A DNA stretch of 64,000 nucleotides from assembly GCF_010727475.1 (NCBI RefSeq), contig NZ_AP022567.1, forward strand, positions 7,812,001 through 7,876,000, written 5' to 3'. Positions within the stretch are counted from its first letter, which is position 1. Each line of letters starts with the position of its first letter. Source of the DNA: Mycolicibacterium mageritense. Lineage in GTDB: Bacteria; Actinomycetota; Actinomycetes; Mycobacteriales; Mycobacteriaceae. A program made the position numbers and the translations under genes. The notes below the pieces were generated by a model. It saw only the letters and a program-made list of their open reading frames with translations. It ran no database searches and was not told the origin of the DNA. Below are positions 9,150 through 17,392 of this stretch, one piece after another.

Positions 9150-10099
9150 GCGGCACCCACCAGGCTGCCCAGCAACGGACGCACTTCTGCGGCGAACCGC
9201 TCCACCTGCTCCGGGTCGTACGCGTGCGGTACGAGGCAGATCTCCTGGACACCCGCGTCGAGGTGGGCCGCGATCTGTTCGGCACAGTCCTCGGGCGTGC
9301 CGCAGATCGCGCTGTCGGGTGTCGCGTTGCTCCACTCCGGGGTGTCGAAGTAGGAAGCCAGCCACGGACCGGTGAGGGCCTGCGCCTGTTCCTTCGAGGA
9401 GCCGATGCAGATCGGCAGCTGGTTGAGCGAATGCAGCTGGGCCGGGTCGCGGCCCGCCTCCTCGGCGAACCGCGTGATCTTGGCCCACGATTCGGTGAAC
9501 GCCTCCGGCGTGTAGAAGTACGTGAGCCAACCGTCGCCGAGCGTGGCAACGCGCTTCAGCACGCGGTCGACGTATCCGCCGATCAGCACCTGCGGCCTCG
9601 GCCGGGGCAGCGGCAACATCTTGACCCGGCGGAACGCCAGGTCGTCCCACGTCTGGGTCACCTCGTCCTGTGTCCAGAGGTTCATGCAGATCTCGAGGTT
9701 GCGCTCGAAGATCTTCCCGCGGGTCTTGAAAGGTGTTCCCGTGGCGTCGAATTCGCGTTCGTACCAGCCGGCTGCGACACCGAGGCGCAAGCGTCCGTTG
9801 GAGATCTCCTGGATGGTGGCCGCGGTCTTGGCCAACAACGCCGGATCACGAATCGGCAGGACCAGCACACCGGTGCCGAGTGTGATGGTGCTGGTGTGGC
9901 TGGCCAGCACCGCGAGTGTGGTGAGGGCCTCGAGTTGCGGGAACGGCTGGCGGCTGCCGAGGAACAGGTGATCCCACGCCCAGAGCGAGGTGAACCCGAG
10001 CTGTTCGGCGCGCCTGGCCGTGGTGAGCAACTCGTCGATCCGGGGTGTCTTCTGAGCCGAGGTGAAGTTCTCCACGGCCAACCCGAAGGTCGCGGGCAT
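9146..10099 (-). CDS. LLM class flavin-dependent (probably F420) oxidoreductase
   Basis: A 317-residue luciferase-like TIM-barrel protein: PATFGLAVENF at the N-terminus, LWAWDHLFLG (about residue 40), and GRLRLGVAAGWYEREF (about residues 102-117), the signature of F420-dependent members in mycobacteria. It is the first gene of the Mo hydroxylase/CoA-transferase operon; a GAGAGGA-like ribosome binding site precedes the ATG. It may reduce or oxygenate an intermediate. The flavin cofactor (FMN or F420) is not decided by sequence alone, but mycobacteria are rich in F420 enzymes of this subgroup. Confidence 0.85.
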   Translation of the reverse strand: MPATFGLAVENFTSAQKTPRIDELLTTARRAEQLGFTSLWAWDHLFLGSRQPFPQLEALTTLAVLASHTSTITLGTGVLVLPIRDPALLAKTAATIQEISNGRLRLGVAAGWYEREFDATGTPFKTRGKIFERNLEICMNLWTQDEVTQTWDDLAFRRVKMLPLPRPRPQVLIGGYVDRVLKRVATLGDGWLTYFYTPEAFTESWAKITRFAEEAGRDPAQLHSLNQLPICIGSSKEQAQALTGPWLASYFDTPEWSNATPDSAICGTPEDCAEQIAAHLDAGVQEICLVPHAYDPEQVERFAAEVRPLLGSLVGAA

Positions 10100-10203
10100 C
10101 GCGCCGTCCTCTCTGTTGCGGATGAGGGCTGTGTGGCGTCACGCTATGCCAATCCACAGCGCCGCTCCATGGCATCGCTAGCCAACCCGGCTGTTCATGT
10201 TTG

Positions 10204-11085
10204 TCACCGATTGCCATTCAACTGTGCGCGGTAGGGCGCGAAGCGAATCCGCGTACCTGGCACGGCCTGTGCGGCCGCGTCGACGGCCGTCCGCGGTACG
10301 ACGCCGATCACCGGGTACCCGCCGGTCACCGGTCGATCGGCCAGGAACAACGTGGGCCGGCCCTTGGTCGGAACCTGCAGCGCACCGAGCACCACGCCCT
10401 CACTTGCCAGTTCGCCGCCGCGCCGGCGCGGCAGTTCCGGCCCGTCGAGCCGGATACCGACGCGATCGGCGTCGGGCGTGACGACGAACTCGTCCTCGGC
10501 CAGTCGCGTCAGGGCGACGTCGGAGAACCAGTCGTCGCGCGGGCCGAGCATGAGCGGCAAGGTCAGCGACCACGTGCGCATCGCCGGGCCCGGAGCCAGG
10601 TCGGTTGCCGGCCAGTCCGCTTTGGCGTTGCCCACGTCCAGAACGTCACCCGCCCGCAGTGGCGGCGTACCGAGCTTGGCCATGGTGTCCCACGACATCG
10701 AGCCGAGCACGGACCGCCCCACGAACCCGCCTCGTACCGCGAGGTACGTGCGAAGCCCTTCGGTGGGGGCGCCCAGCGTCACGCGATCTCCCGCCCGTGC
10801 GGTGAACGCGGCATTGACAGCGTGCTGCCGGCCACCGCACGTCACCGCCACCGGGGCTCCCGTCACCGCGAGAAGCGCAGGCGCCTGGACGGTGAACGCC
10901 ACGCGCCCCAGGGTGATTTCGATACCGGGCGCACCCGGCTGATTGCCGACGAGGCGGTTCGCCAGATCGTACGAGGCCCGGTCGGCGGCGCCGGATTGCC
11001 CTACCCCGAGGTGGGCCAGCCCGCGGCGACCGCGATCCTGCAGGAGCGCCATCACGCCGACGGATTCGACGGTGAGCCGGTTCAT
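10204..11085 (-). CDS. pxpC: 5-oxoprolinase subunit C (biotin-dependent carboxyltransferase-like)
   Basis: A 293-residue KipA/PxpC protein, one component of the ATP-dependent prokaryotic 5-oxoprolinase PxpABC that opens 5-oxoproline to glutamate. The conserved start (LTVESVGVMALLQDRGRRGL), GVGQSGAADRAS and GGFVGRSVLGSMSWDT are typical of the AHS2 domain. The ATG at 11085 overlaps the pxpB stop as ATGA; the upstream in-frame extension is a shadow of pxpB. It is the last gene of pxpA-pxpB-pxpC. A 104-bp gap separates it from the start of the next operon. Confidence 0.93.
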   Translation of the reverse strand: MNRLTVESVGVMALLQDRGRRGLAHLGVGQSGAADRASYDLANRLVGNQPGAPGIEITLGRVAFTVQAPALLAVTGAPVAVTCGGRQHAVNAAFTARAGDRVTLGAPTEGLRTYLAVRGGFVGRSVLGSMSWDTMAKLGTPPLRAGDVLDVGNAKADWPATDLAPGPAMRTWSLTLPLMLGPRDDWFSDVALTRLAEDEFVVTPDADRVGIRLDGPELPRRRGGELASEGVVLGALQVPTKGRPTLFLADRPVTGGYPVIGVVPRTAVDAAAQAVPGTRIRFAPYRAQLNGNR

Positions 11086-11720
11086 CGGCCCACGTCGCGG
11101 AACTGAACGGTCGCCCCGGGCCGCAGGGTAGCCGGCGACGCTGCCGCGCAGTCCCACAGCACCGCATCGGTGTGACCCAGGAGCTGCCAGCCGCCCGGAG
11201 AGACCCGGGGATAGACCGACGAGAACGCGCCGGCTATCGCCACGGCGCCGGCAGGCACGCGGATGCGCGCCTCGTCGCGGCGCGGCACCCGCAGCCGTGG
11301 ATCCCCGCCGACCAGGTACGAGAATCCGGGGGCGAAACCGCAGAACGCGACGCGCCACGGCGTGCCGGTGTGTGCGGCGACCACCTCGGCGACGCTCAGT
11401 CCGGTCAGACCTGCCACCTCGGCGAGATCCTCACCGTCGTAACGTACGTCGATCACGTGGTGCTCGGTGTCCGTGGCCTGTTCGAGGCCCGGCCGCAGCG
11501 TTTCGAGCGCCGCCCGCAGCGCGCCTGCGCTGGTCTGTGCGGGGTCCAGGGTCACCAGCAGGGTGGTCAGCCCGGGCACCACCTCGACCACGCCTGGCAG
11601 CCCCGCGCGGTGGACCGCCGCGGCCCAGCGGTGAACCGCGCCGTTGTCCTCGAGGTCGAGCAGCCAGGCTTCCTCGCCGCACGGCCGAAGTTCGGGCACG
11701 AACGCCGGGTCGAGGGTCAC
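11082..11720 (-). CDS. pxpB: 5-oxoprolinase subunit B
   Basis: A 212-residue KipI/PxpB protein (AHS1 domain). Recognisable segments are TPWRVAFCGFAPGFSYLVGG (about residues 108-127), the FAPGF(S/A)Y hallmark, and RVSPGGWQLLGHTD near residue 175. The GTG at 11720 overlaps the pxpA stop as GTGA, which fixes the start within an otherwise longer open frame. It acts with PxpA and PxpC in intracellular 5-oxoproline recycling. Coupled translation of the three subunits fits a stoichiometric complex. Confidence 0.93.
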   Translation of the reverse strand: MTLDPAFVPELRPCGEEAWLLDLEDNGAVHRWAAAVHRAGLPGVVEVVPGLTTLLVTLDPAQTSAGALRAALETLRPGLEQATDTEHHVIDVRYDGEDLAEVAGLTGLSVAEVVAAHTGTPWRVAFCGFAPGFSYLVGGDPRLRVPRRDEARIRVPAGAVAIAGAFSSVYPRVSPGGWQLLGHTDAVLWDCAAASPATLRPGATVQFRDVGR

Positions 11721-12478
11721 CGAATGGGGAACAATTCGACGCCTGCGGCCTCGAGCGCGGCACGCGTCTTGCGTGCGATGTCGACAGCGCCCGGGGTGTC
11801 GCAGTGCACGAGCAAGGCTTCGGCAGTGACGTCGACCTCGCTGCCGTCGTTCGCGGTCAGATGGCCTTCGGTGACCATCTGCACGGCCCGCGCCGCGGCC
11901 GCGTCGGCATCGGTCAGCAGCGCGTTGGGCTCGCTGCGGGACTGCAGGAGACCCTCGGGCGTGTAGGCGCGGTCGACGAACGCCTCGGCGACCATGCGCA
12001 GGCCCGCCTCCTTGCCGAGTCGCCAAACCTCGGTGTCGACGGCGGCCAGAAGTGGCAGATCCCTGTTGAATTCGAGCGTGGCGTCGACGAGGGCCTGCGC
12101 GTGCTCGGTGTTCTTCGTGGCGACGTTCCACAGTGCGCCGTGCGCCCGGACGAAGTCGACCTTGCCGCCCGCCAGCCGCGCGAAGACCTCGAGTGCGCCC
12201 ATCTGGTACAGCAGGTCGTCGCGCAGCTCGTCACCCGGCATGGCGATGTAGCGGCGGCCGAAACCGTGCAGATCCCGGTAACTCACCTGCGCGCCGATCG
12301 CGACGTTGTTCTTGACCGAGATCGCGCACGTGCGCCGCATGATGCCGGGGTCGCCGCCGTGGAAGCCGCACGCGATGTTGGCGCTCGTGACGATCTCGAG
12401 CAAGGCGTCGTCGTCGCCCAGGCTCCAACGGCCCAGTCCCTCACCGATATCGGTCGTCAGTGCTACTCGTGGCGCCAT
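11717..12478 (-). CDS. pxpA: 5-oxoprolinase subunit A (LamB/YcsF family)
   Basis: A 253-residue PxpA protein. The family signature appears as LTTDIGEGLGRW near residue 8 (the usual form is DLNEGFG), followed by SANIACGFHGGDP (about residues 33-45) and GAQVSYRDLHGFGRR, which are diagnostic. The ATG at 12478 has an AGGAGG ribosome binding site six bases upstream and was preferred over an in-frame extension that reaches back into lysR. It begins the pxpABC operon 76 bp downstream of the LysR gene on the same strand, so read-through or a promoter in that gap is possible. Confidence 0.93.
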   Translation of the reverse strand: MAPRVALTTDIGEGLGRWSLGDDDALLEIVTSANIACGFHGGDPGIMRRTCAISVKNNVAIGAQVSYRDLHGFGRRYIAMPGDELRDDLLYQMGALEVFARLAGGKVDFVRAHGALWNVATKNTEHAQALVDATLEFNRDLPLLAAVDTEVWRLGKEAGLRMVAEAFVDRAYTPEGLLQSRSEPNALLTDADAAAARAVQMVTEGHLTANDGSEVDVTAEALLVHCDTPGAVDIARKTRAALEAAGVELFPIR

Positions 12479-12554
12479 GGATCCTCCTGCACGCGTCAAC
12501 TCGATCGTCTCGCGTCCGAGTATCCCCGGCGGAGCGGGCCGGGAACAGCGTCGG

Positions 12555-13469
12555 TCACTGAAGCTCATCCGTCAGTGGAACTGCCGATTCGCGGAATCGT
12601 CCGTGCAGCGACCGCCGGACGGCCCGCACCGAGGGATCGCCGGCCCGGGCCTGACGGGTCAAGGCGACCAAGGTCCGCGACCACCCCGTCTCGACCCGGA
12701 TCAGCGTTGCGGTCTCCCGGTGCGGCGGCAGCACGAGTCGCGGCAGGATGCTCGCGGCCGCGCCCTGGTGGACCAACAGCAGCAGCAGGTCGAGGTCATA
12801 GGACTCGTATTGAACGGTCGGCGTGAAGCCGAGCCCGAGGCAGTGCTGGACGGACCAGGCGCGCGACGCGGCGCCGACGGGTTCCAAGGCCCACGGCAGC
12901 GAGCTGCCGGCCTTCACGACGTCGCGCCCTCGAAGCAGATCCGACGCCGCCACGATCTCCAGCGCGTCCTCGGCGAGCACCTCCCGGTGTACGTGGCGCG
13001 GCAACGAGGGCGCGGCGGCAGGGTACTCCTCGCTGACCACCAGGTCGAATTCACCGCTGAGCAGCGCTGGAACCGCGACTTCCGGCTCCGACTCGACGAG
13101 TTCGACCCGTAGTCCCTGATGGAGCTTCTGGCATCCCAACAAGGCCGGGACGAGCGCCCGGGCCGCGCTGCCGAACGCGGCGACCCGGCACGTGCCTGTC
13201 GGTGGATCCTCGCCGGAGCGCAACTCGGCATGGGCCAGTTCGAGCGCTGCCAGGATGTCGGCGGCCCGGTCGGCCAACCGCTGTCCGGCCTCGGTGAGCC
13301 GCACCCCGCGCCCGACCCGTTCCAGCAGCGCCGCGCCCGCCTCGCGTTCGAGCAACGCCAGCTGCTGGGAGATCCCGGACGGACTCATGTGCAGTGCTTC
13401 GGCCACCGCCGCGATGGTGCCGCGCTGGCTCAGCTCCACCAGAAAGCGCAGGCGTCGCACATCCAACAT
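12555..13469 (-). CDS. LysR family transcriptional regulator
   Basis: A 304-residue LysR-type regulator. The N-terminal winged helix (residues 1-60) is canonical: LRFLVELSQRGTIAAVAEAL then MSPSGISQQLALLEREAG. The effector-binding domain follows (about residues 90-290). It is divergent from the ammonia-lyase-like gene at 13576 across 106 bp containing an inverted repeat, and also lies directly upstream of pxpABC. It may therefore control either or both. The inducer is not known; both neighbours handle amino-acid-like substrates. Confidence 0.92.
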   Translation of the reverse strand: MLDVRRLRFLVELSQRGTIAAVAEALHMSPSGISQQLALLEREAGAALLERVGRGVRLTEAGQRLADRAADILAALELAHAELRSGEDPPTGTCRVAAFGSAARALVPALLGCQKLHQGLRVELVESEPEVAVPALLSGEFDLVVSEEYPAAAPSLPRHVHREVLAEDALEIVAASDLLRGRDVVKAGSSLPWALEPVGAASRAWSVQHCLGLGFTPTVQYESYDLDLLLLLVHQGAAASILPRLVLPPHRETATLIRVETGWSRTLVALTRQARAGDPSVRAVRRSLHGRFRESAVPLTDELQ

Positions 13470-13496
13470 TCCCCGATCCTAGAAACACTTCAGTAA

Positions 13497-13518
13497 TCCT
13501 GCCGGGTTGACGGCAGGA
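13497..13518. promoter_or_regulatory. Inverted repeat between lysR and ammonia-lyase gene
   Basis: TCCTGCC at 13497-13503 and GGCAGGA at 13512-13518 form a perfect 7-bp dyad with an 8-bp centre. It lies midway between the divergent lysR (starts 13469) and the PLP enzyme gene (starts 13576), and overlaps a TTGACG hexamer at 13507-13512 that could be a -35 element. Position and symmetry fit a LysR binding site. Confidence 0.4.
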
Positions 13519-13575
13519 ATCAGTGATTTTCTTCAAGCTGCGGCGGTACCTACCGTGTGGGACAGGAGGTATGCC

Positions 13576-14628
13576 GTGCTGACGACCGAATCGTTCTTGC
13601 TCAACCCAAGCTGGGCCGCGGGCCGGCCCGCGGAACCACGGGAGACCGGCGACATCCGGGACTTCCACTCGAACCTGCCGGACTACGCGGTCACGCCCTT
13701 GGTCTCGCTGCCGACGGTCGCCGAGGGTCTCGGGCTGGCAGCCGTACTGGTCAAGGACGAGTCCCTCCGCCTCGGACTGCCCGCGTTCAAGATGCTCGGT
13801 GCATCGTGGGCCGTGCATCGCGCGCTGCAGTCGAGTGATCGCGAGCGGCCCCGGCTCGTCACGGCCACCGACGGCAACCACGGCCGCGCCGTTGCGCGCA
13901 TGGCCAAACTGACCGGACTTCCTGCGACCATCGTTGTGCCGCAAGGAGTTTCCGAGCGTGCGATCGAAGCCATCCGAACCGAGGGCGCCGAGGTGCGCGT
14001 CCTGGACCTGCCCTACGACGATGCGGTCAGGGCGGCCGCCGCGCTGGCCGACGCGGACGCCGACGCGCTGCTGGTGCAGGACACCTCGTGGCCCGGTTAC
14101 GAAGACGTCCCCCAGTGGATCGTCGACGGTTACGCGACCTTGTTCGACGAGGCCGCCGATCAGGCCGCCGAGCTCGGTACCGGCGTCGACCTCATCGTGG
14201 TACCCGCCGGGGTCGGCTCGCTCGCCCACGCCGCGGTGACGTTCGGGCGCTCGCACCCCGACTGCCGCGTCGTGTCCGTCGAGCCCGACGTGGCCGACTG
14301 TGTGCGTGCCAGTCTGGCCGCGGGCACGCTCACGACCGTTCCGACGGGCCAGACCAGCATGGCCGGACTCAACTGCGGCACACCGTCTTATCTCGCCTGG
14401 CCCGATCTTGAGAAGGGCTTGGCAGGCGCGGTCGTGGTGGACGAGGACGCGGCCACACAGGCTGTCGCCGAACTCGGCCGGCTCGGCGTGGACGCCGGGC
14501 CGTGCGGCGCCGCGAGCCTCGCCGCGTTGCGGATCCTGGCTGCCGAACCGGCACGGTCATGCCTCGGCCTCGGCGCCGACTCCTCGGTCCTGCTGCTCAG
14601 CACCGAGGGTTCGCAAGCGTCCGGTTGA
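13576..14628 (+). CDS. Diaminopropionate ammonia-lyase-like PLP enzyme
   Basis: A 350-residue fold-type II PLP enzyme. The Schiff-base lysine lies in LGLPAFKMLGASWA (about residues 64-77). TATDGNHGRAVARMAKL binds the PLP phosphate environment and VVPAGVGSLAHAAV is the glycine-rich loop. The K(D)ES...GLPAFK(M)LGAS arrangement is characteristic of 2,3-diaminopropionate ammonia-lyases rather than threonine synthase. GTG at 13576 is preceded by AGGAGGT five bases upstream, so the shorter start is preferred. It probably deaminates a diamino or hydroxy amino acid to a 2-oxo acid plus ammonia. Substrate assignment is family-based. It is followed by a HAD hydrolase after 26 bp. Confidence 0.85.
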   Translation: MLTTESFLLNPSWAAGRPAEPRETGDIRDFHSNLPDYAVTPLVSLPTVAEGLGLAAVLVKDESLRLGLPAFKMLGASWAVHRALQSSDRERPRLVTATDGNHGRAVARMAKLTGLPATIVVPQGVSERAIEAIRTEGAEVRVLDLPYDDAVRAAAALADADADALLVQDTSWPGYEDVPQWIVDGYATLFDEAADQAAELGTGVDLIVVPAGVGSLAHAAVTFGRSHPDCRVVSVEPDVADCVRASLAAGTLTTVPTGQTSMAGLNCGTPSYLAWPDLEKGLAGAVVVDEDAATQAVAELGRLGVDAGPCGAASLAALRILAAEPARSCLGLGADSSVLLLSTEGSQASG

Positions 14629-14654
14629 CCCGGGCCGGCCTAGGCTGGGCCCTG

Positions 14655-15347
14655 ATGGTGCGCCACGTGTTCTTCGACTTCTTCGGCACGCTCGTCGACT
14701 ATGACCCGTCCACGCACCCGGCCTACAACGCGCCGTTGGCTTTTGCGCGCCGCGCGGGCTCGGCCATCTCCCCCGAAGCCGTGAACGAACACTGGCAGAA
14801 CACGTGGGACGCGCTCGAGTCCGAAGCCGGCCGCACCGGTCGCGAGTATTCGATGCACCAAGTCGCACAACGATATTGGGCCGCCATCGGATCGCCTCCG
14901 GTATCCGGCGACGCCATCGACACCTTGATCGAGGAATACCTGGACGCGTGGACCGGCAACGTGCGGCCCGCCGCAGCCGCCCTTGACTGTGTGACCGACC
15001 TGGCTGTCGATCACCGGCTGACGATCGTCAGCAACACCCACGCACCCGCTCTGGTGCCACGGCTCGTACACCGGTTCGGCCTGAACAGCGCGGTCGACAT
15101 GATCATCACGTCGGTCGAGGTCGGCTGGCGCAAACCGCACCCGAAGATCTTCGAGGCCGCCTTGCACGCGCGCGGTACGACGGCCGCGGACGTCGTGTTC
15201 GTCGGCGACAACTGGGCGGCCGACGTGGAAGGGCCGCGGCGGCTCGGCATGTCGTCGATCTACGTCGGCGGGCCCGAACCGGCGCGAGCCTCGACTGCGC
15301 TCACGGAACTGCCGCGGATCATTCGGTCGCTGCCGGCCCCACCTTGA
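14655..15347 (+). CDS. HAD family hydrolase
   Basis: A 230-residue HAD-superfamily protein. Motif I is VFFDFFGTLVDYD, of the D-x-F-G-T type also seen in haloacid dehalogenases, where the second Asp of phosphatases is absent. Motif II is TIVSNTHAP, and motif IV is VFVGDNWAADVEGPRRLGM. The cap domain lies at about residues 20-90. It follows the ammonia-lyase-like gene and may be cotranscribed. The end overlaps the convergent slipin gene by 29 bp. Phosphatase or dehalogenase activity cannot be told apart here. Confidence 0.85.
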   Translation: MVRHVFFDFFGTLVDYDPSTHPAYNAPLAFARRAGSAISPEAVNEHWQNTWDALESEAGRTGREYSMHQVAQRYWAAIGSPPVSGDAIDTLIEEYLDAWTGNVRPAAAALDCVTDLAVDHRLTIVSNTHAPALVPRLVHRFGLNSAVDMIITSVEVGWRKPHPKIFEAALHARGTTAADVVFVGDNWAADVEGPRRLGMSSIYVGGPEPARASTALTELPRIIRSLPAPP

Positions 15348-16170
15348 GCGCAGGGTCGAGCGCGATGTCGCGGGCGTCGTCGGGCACCTTCGACCGAGGG
15401 CCGGCCGCGGGCGTCGCCCGCTCCAGGAATCGCAGCAGTTCGACCGGGAACGGCAGCACCACGGTGGAGTTCTTCTCCGCGGCGACCTCGACGACGGTCT
15501 CCAGCAGGCGCAGCTGCAGCGCCGCGGGTTCGCCGGCCATCACGTCGGCGGCCTGGGCGAGTTTCTCGGAGGCCTGCAGCTCACCGTCCGCGGTGATCAC
15601 GCGGGCCCGCCGCTCGCGCTCGGCCTCGGCCTGCCGGGCGATCGAGCGCTTCATCGAGTCCGGCAGCACCACATCCTTGATCTCTACGCGGTCGATGTGG
15701 ATGCCCCAGCCCAGCGCGGGGCTGTCGATGAGCAGTTCCAGCCCCTGGTTGAGCCGCTCGCGGTTGGACAGCAGGTCGTCGAGATTGCTCTTGCCGATGA
15801 TCGACCGCAGCGAGGTCTGGGCGACCTGGCCGATGGCCGACATGTAGTCCTGCACGTCGACGACGGCCCGCACCGGATCCTCGACCTTGAAGTAGATGAC
15901 GGCGTCGACCCGCACGGTCACGTTGTCGCGGGTGATGCCGTCCTGAGCCGGGATCGGCATCGTGATGATCTGCATGTTGACCTTCTGCAGCCGGTCGGCG
16001 ACCGGGATCAGCATGGTCAGGCCCGGTGAGCGGACACCTTCGAGCACTCTGCCGAACCGGAACACCACACCCCGTTCGTATTGCCTGATCACGCGGATGT
16101 TGGCGAGCCCGAGCCACAGCAGACCCACGGCCGCGGCCCCGGCGGCGGCCAGGGAGTAAAGGATGCCCAT
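15319..16170 (-). CDS. Slipin family SPFH/band 7 membrane protein
   Basis: A 283-residue stomatin-like protein. One N-terminal membrane helix (about residues 3-23, alanine/leucine-rich) is followed by the SPFH domain: VRQYERGVVFRFGR-like sequence, RSPGLTMLIPVADRL and QDGITRDNVTVRVDAVIYFK. A coiled, Ala/Glu/Arg-rich segment follows (about residues 180-230). The ATG at 16170 has a GAGGA ribosome binding site. Slipins organise membrane microdomains and often pair with NfeD proteases, but no nfeD gene lies beside it here. It diverges from the DapB-like gene. Confidence 0.9.
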   Translation of the reverse strand: MGILYSLAAAGAAAVGLLWLGLANIRVIRQYERGVVFRFGRVLEGVRSPGLTMLIPVADRLQKVNMQIITMPIPAQDGITRDNVTVRVDAVIYFKVEDPVRAVVDVQDYMSAIGQVAQTSLRSIIGKSNLDDLLSNRERLNQGLELLIDSPALGWGIHIDRVEIKDVVLPDSMKRSIARQAEAERERRARVITADGELQASEKLAQAADVMAGEPAALQLRLLETVVEVAAEKNSTVVLPFPVELLRFLERATPAAGPRSKVPDDARDIALDPALKVGPAATE

Positions 16171-16277
16171 GATCTGTCCTCGATTCGCGGCGTCAGCCGG
16201 ACGAGGCATCCGGCCTCATATTCCGATTGTGCGTCGCGCATCGGTCCGCCGCCAGCACCCGATCCCCCGAGCAGTGA

Positions 16278-16296
16278 ACACTGTGATTCATAGTGT
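16278..16296. promoter_or_regulatory. Dyad in the slipin/DapB-like divergent region
   Basis: ACACT at 16278-16282 and AGTGT at 16292-16296, with an inner TG/CA pair, make a 19-bp imperfect palindrome 35 bp before the ATG at 16332. The symmetry suggests a dimeric regulator site, or an element overlapping the promoter of the DapB-like gene. No regulator gene is adjacent. Confidence 0.3.
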
Positions 16297-16331
16297 CTAC
16301 TGCAGAAACCGCCGCATCGAGGAGACGATTC

Positions 16332-17384
16332 ATGACCGCAGCACCGCAGCCGATCCGCGTCATCCAGTGGACCACCGGCAACATCGGCAAGCGTTCCCTG
16401 CACGCGATCATCGGCAGGCCCGACCTGGAGCTGGTCGGCGTGTACGCGCACGGCGCCGACAAGATCGGTGTCGACGCGGCCGAACTCGCGGGCTGGCCGG
16501 AGCCCACCGGTGTCACCGCGACCAACTCCATCGACGAACTGCTGGCGTCGCGGCCCGACGCGTGCTGCTACAACCCGCTGTGGCCGAACGTCGACGAGCT
16601 GGTCCGGCTACTGGAGTCCGGCGTCAACGTGTGCTCAAGCGCAGCGTGGATCACCGGCGGCAAGCAGACACCCGAAGACCTCGACCGTATTCGGAAGGCT
16701 TGTGAGAAGGGCAATTCCACGATTTTCGGCAGTGGGGCGCACCCGGGGATGACCAACATGGTCGGCATGGTGCTTTCCGGGTCGTGCGAGCGGGTCGACG
16801 AGATCCGCATCACCGAGTCGGTTGACTGCTCGACCTACGAGTCGGCGGGCACCCAGGCGGCCATGGGCTTCGGCAAGGATCCCGAAACCCCCGGGCTGGC
16901 CGAGAGCGTGCGCGTGGAGAGCGAGGTGTTCGCCGAATCCGCGGCGATGATGGCCGACGCCATCGGCGCAAAACTGGATCGGATGAGTTTCGACGTGCAG
17001 TTCACCGCGGCGACCGACGACTCCGATCTGGGCTTCATGCAGATCCCGAAGGGCACCGTGGGCAGCGTCTACGGGTATCACCGCGGCTGGGTCGGCGACC
17101 GCAACGTCGTCAGCGTCGGCTTCAACTGGACCATGGGCGACCACGTCACGCCGCCCAAACCCCTTGAGCACGGCCACGTGATCCAGGTTTTCGGCCTGCC
17201 CAACATGCGCACCGTGCTGCACTGCCTGCCGCCCAAGGACTGGACCGAGCCGGGCTTCATGGGCCTCGGCATGATCTACACCGCGCTGCCGGTGACCAAT
17301 GCGGTGCCCGCGGTGGTCGCCGCGCCACCGGGCATCGTGACGCTCAAGGATCTGCCGCCCGTGACCGGGCGCTTCGCCGGGTAA
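16332..17384 (+). CDS. DapB-like NAD(P)-dependent reductase
   Basis: A 350-residue protein of the mycobacterial dihydrodipicolinate-reductase-like/amine dehydrogenase family. The N-terminal Rossmann motif is VIQWTTGNIGKRSLHAIIG (about residues 9-27), the variant W-T-T-G-N-x-G typical of this group, and a C-terminal domain of unknown specificity follows. The start at 16332 has a GAGGAGA ribosome binding site; it is much longer than true DapB (about 245 residues). M. tuberculosis carries several paralogs, generally without assigned substrates. It converges on degV. Confidence 0.85.
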   Translation: MTAAPQPIRVIQWTTGNIGKRSLHAIIGRPDLELVGVYAHGADKIGVDAAELAGWPEPTGVTATNSIDELLASRPDACCYNPLWPNVDELVRLLESGVNVCSSAAWITGGKQTPEDLDRIRKACEKGNSTIFGSGAHPGMTNMVGMVLSGSCERVDEIRITESVDCSTYESAGTQAAMGFGKDPETPGLAESVRVESEVFAESAAMMADAIGAKLDRMSFDVQFTAATDDSDLGFMQIPKGTVGSVYGYHRGWVGDRNVVSVGFNWTMGDHVTPPKPLEHGHVIQVFGLPNMRTVLHCLPPKDWTEPGFMGLGMIYTALPVTNAVPAVVAAPPGIVTLKDLPPVTGRFAG

Positions 17385-17392
17385 CCGGACCC

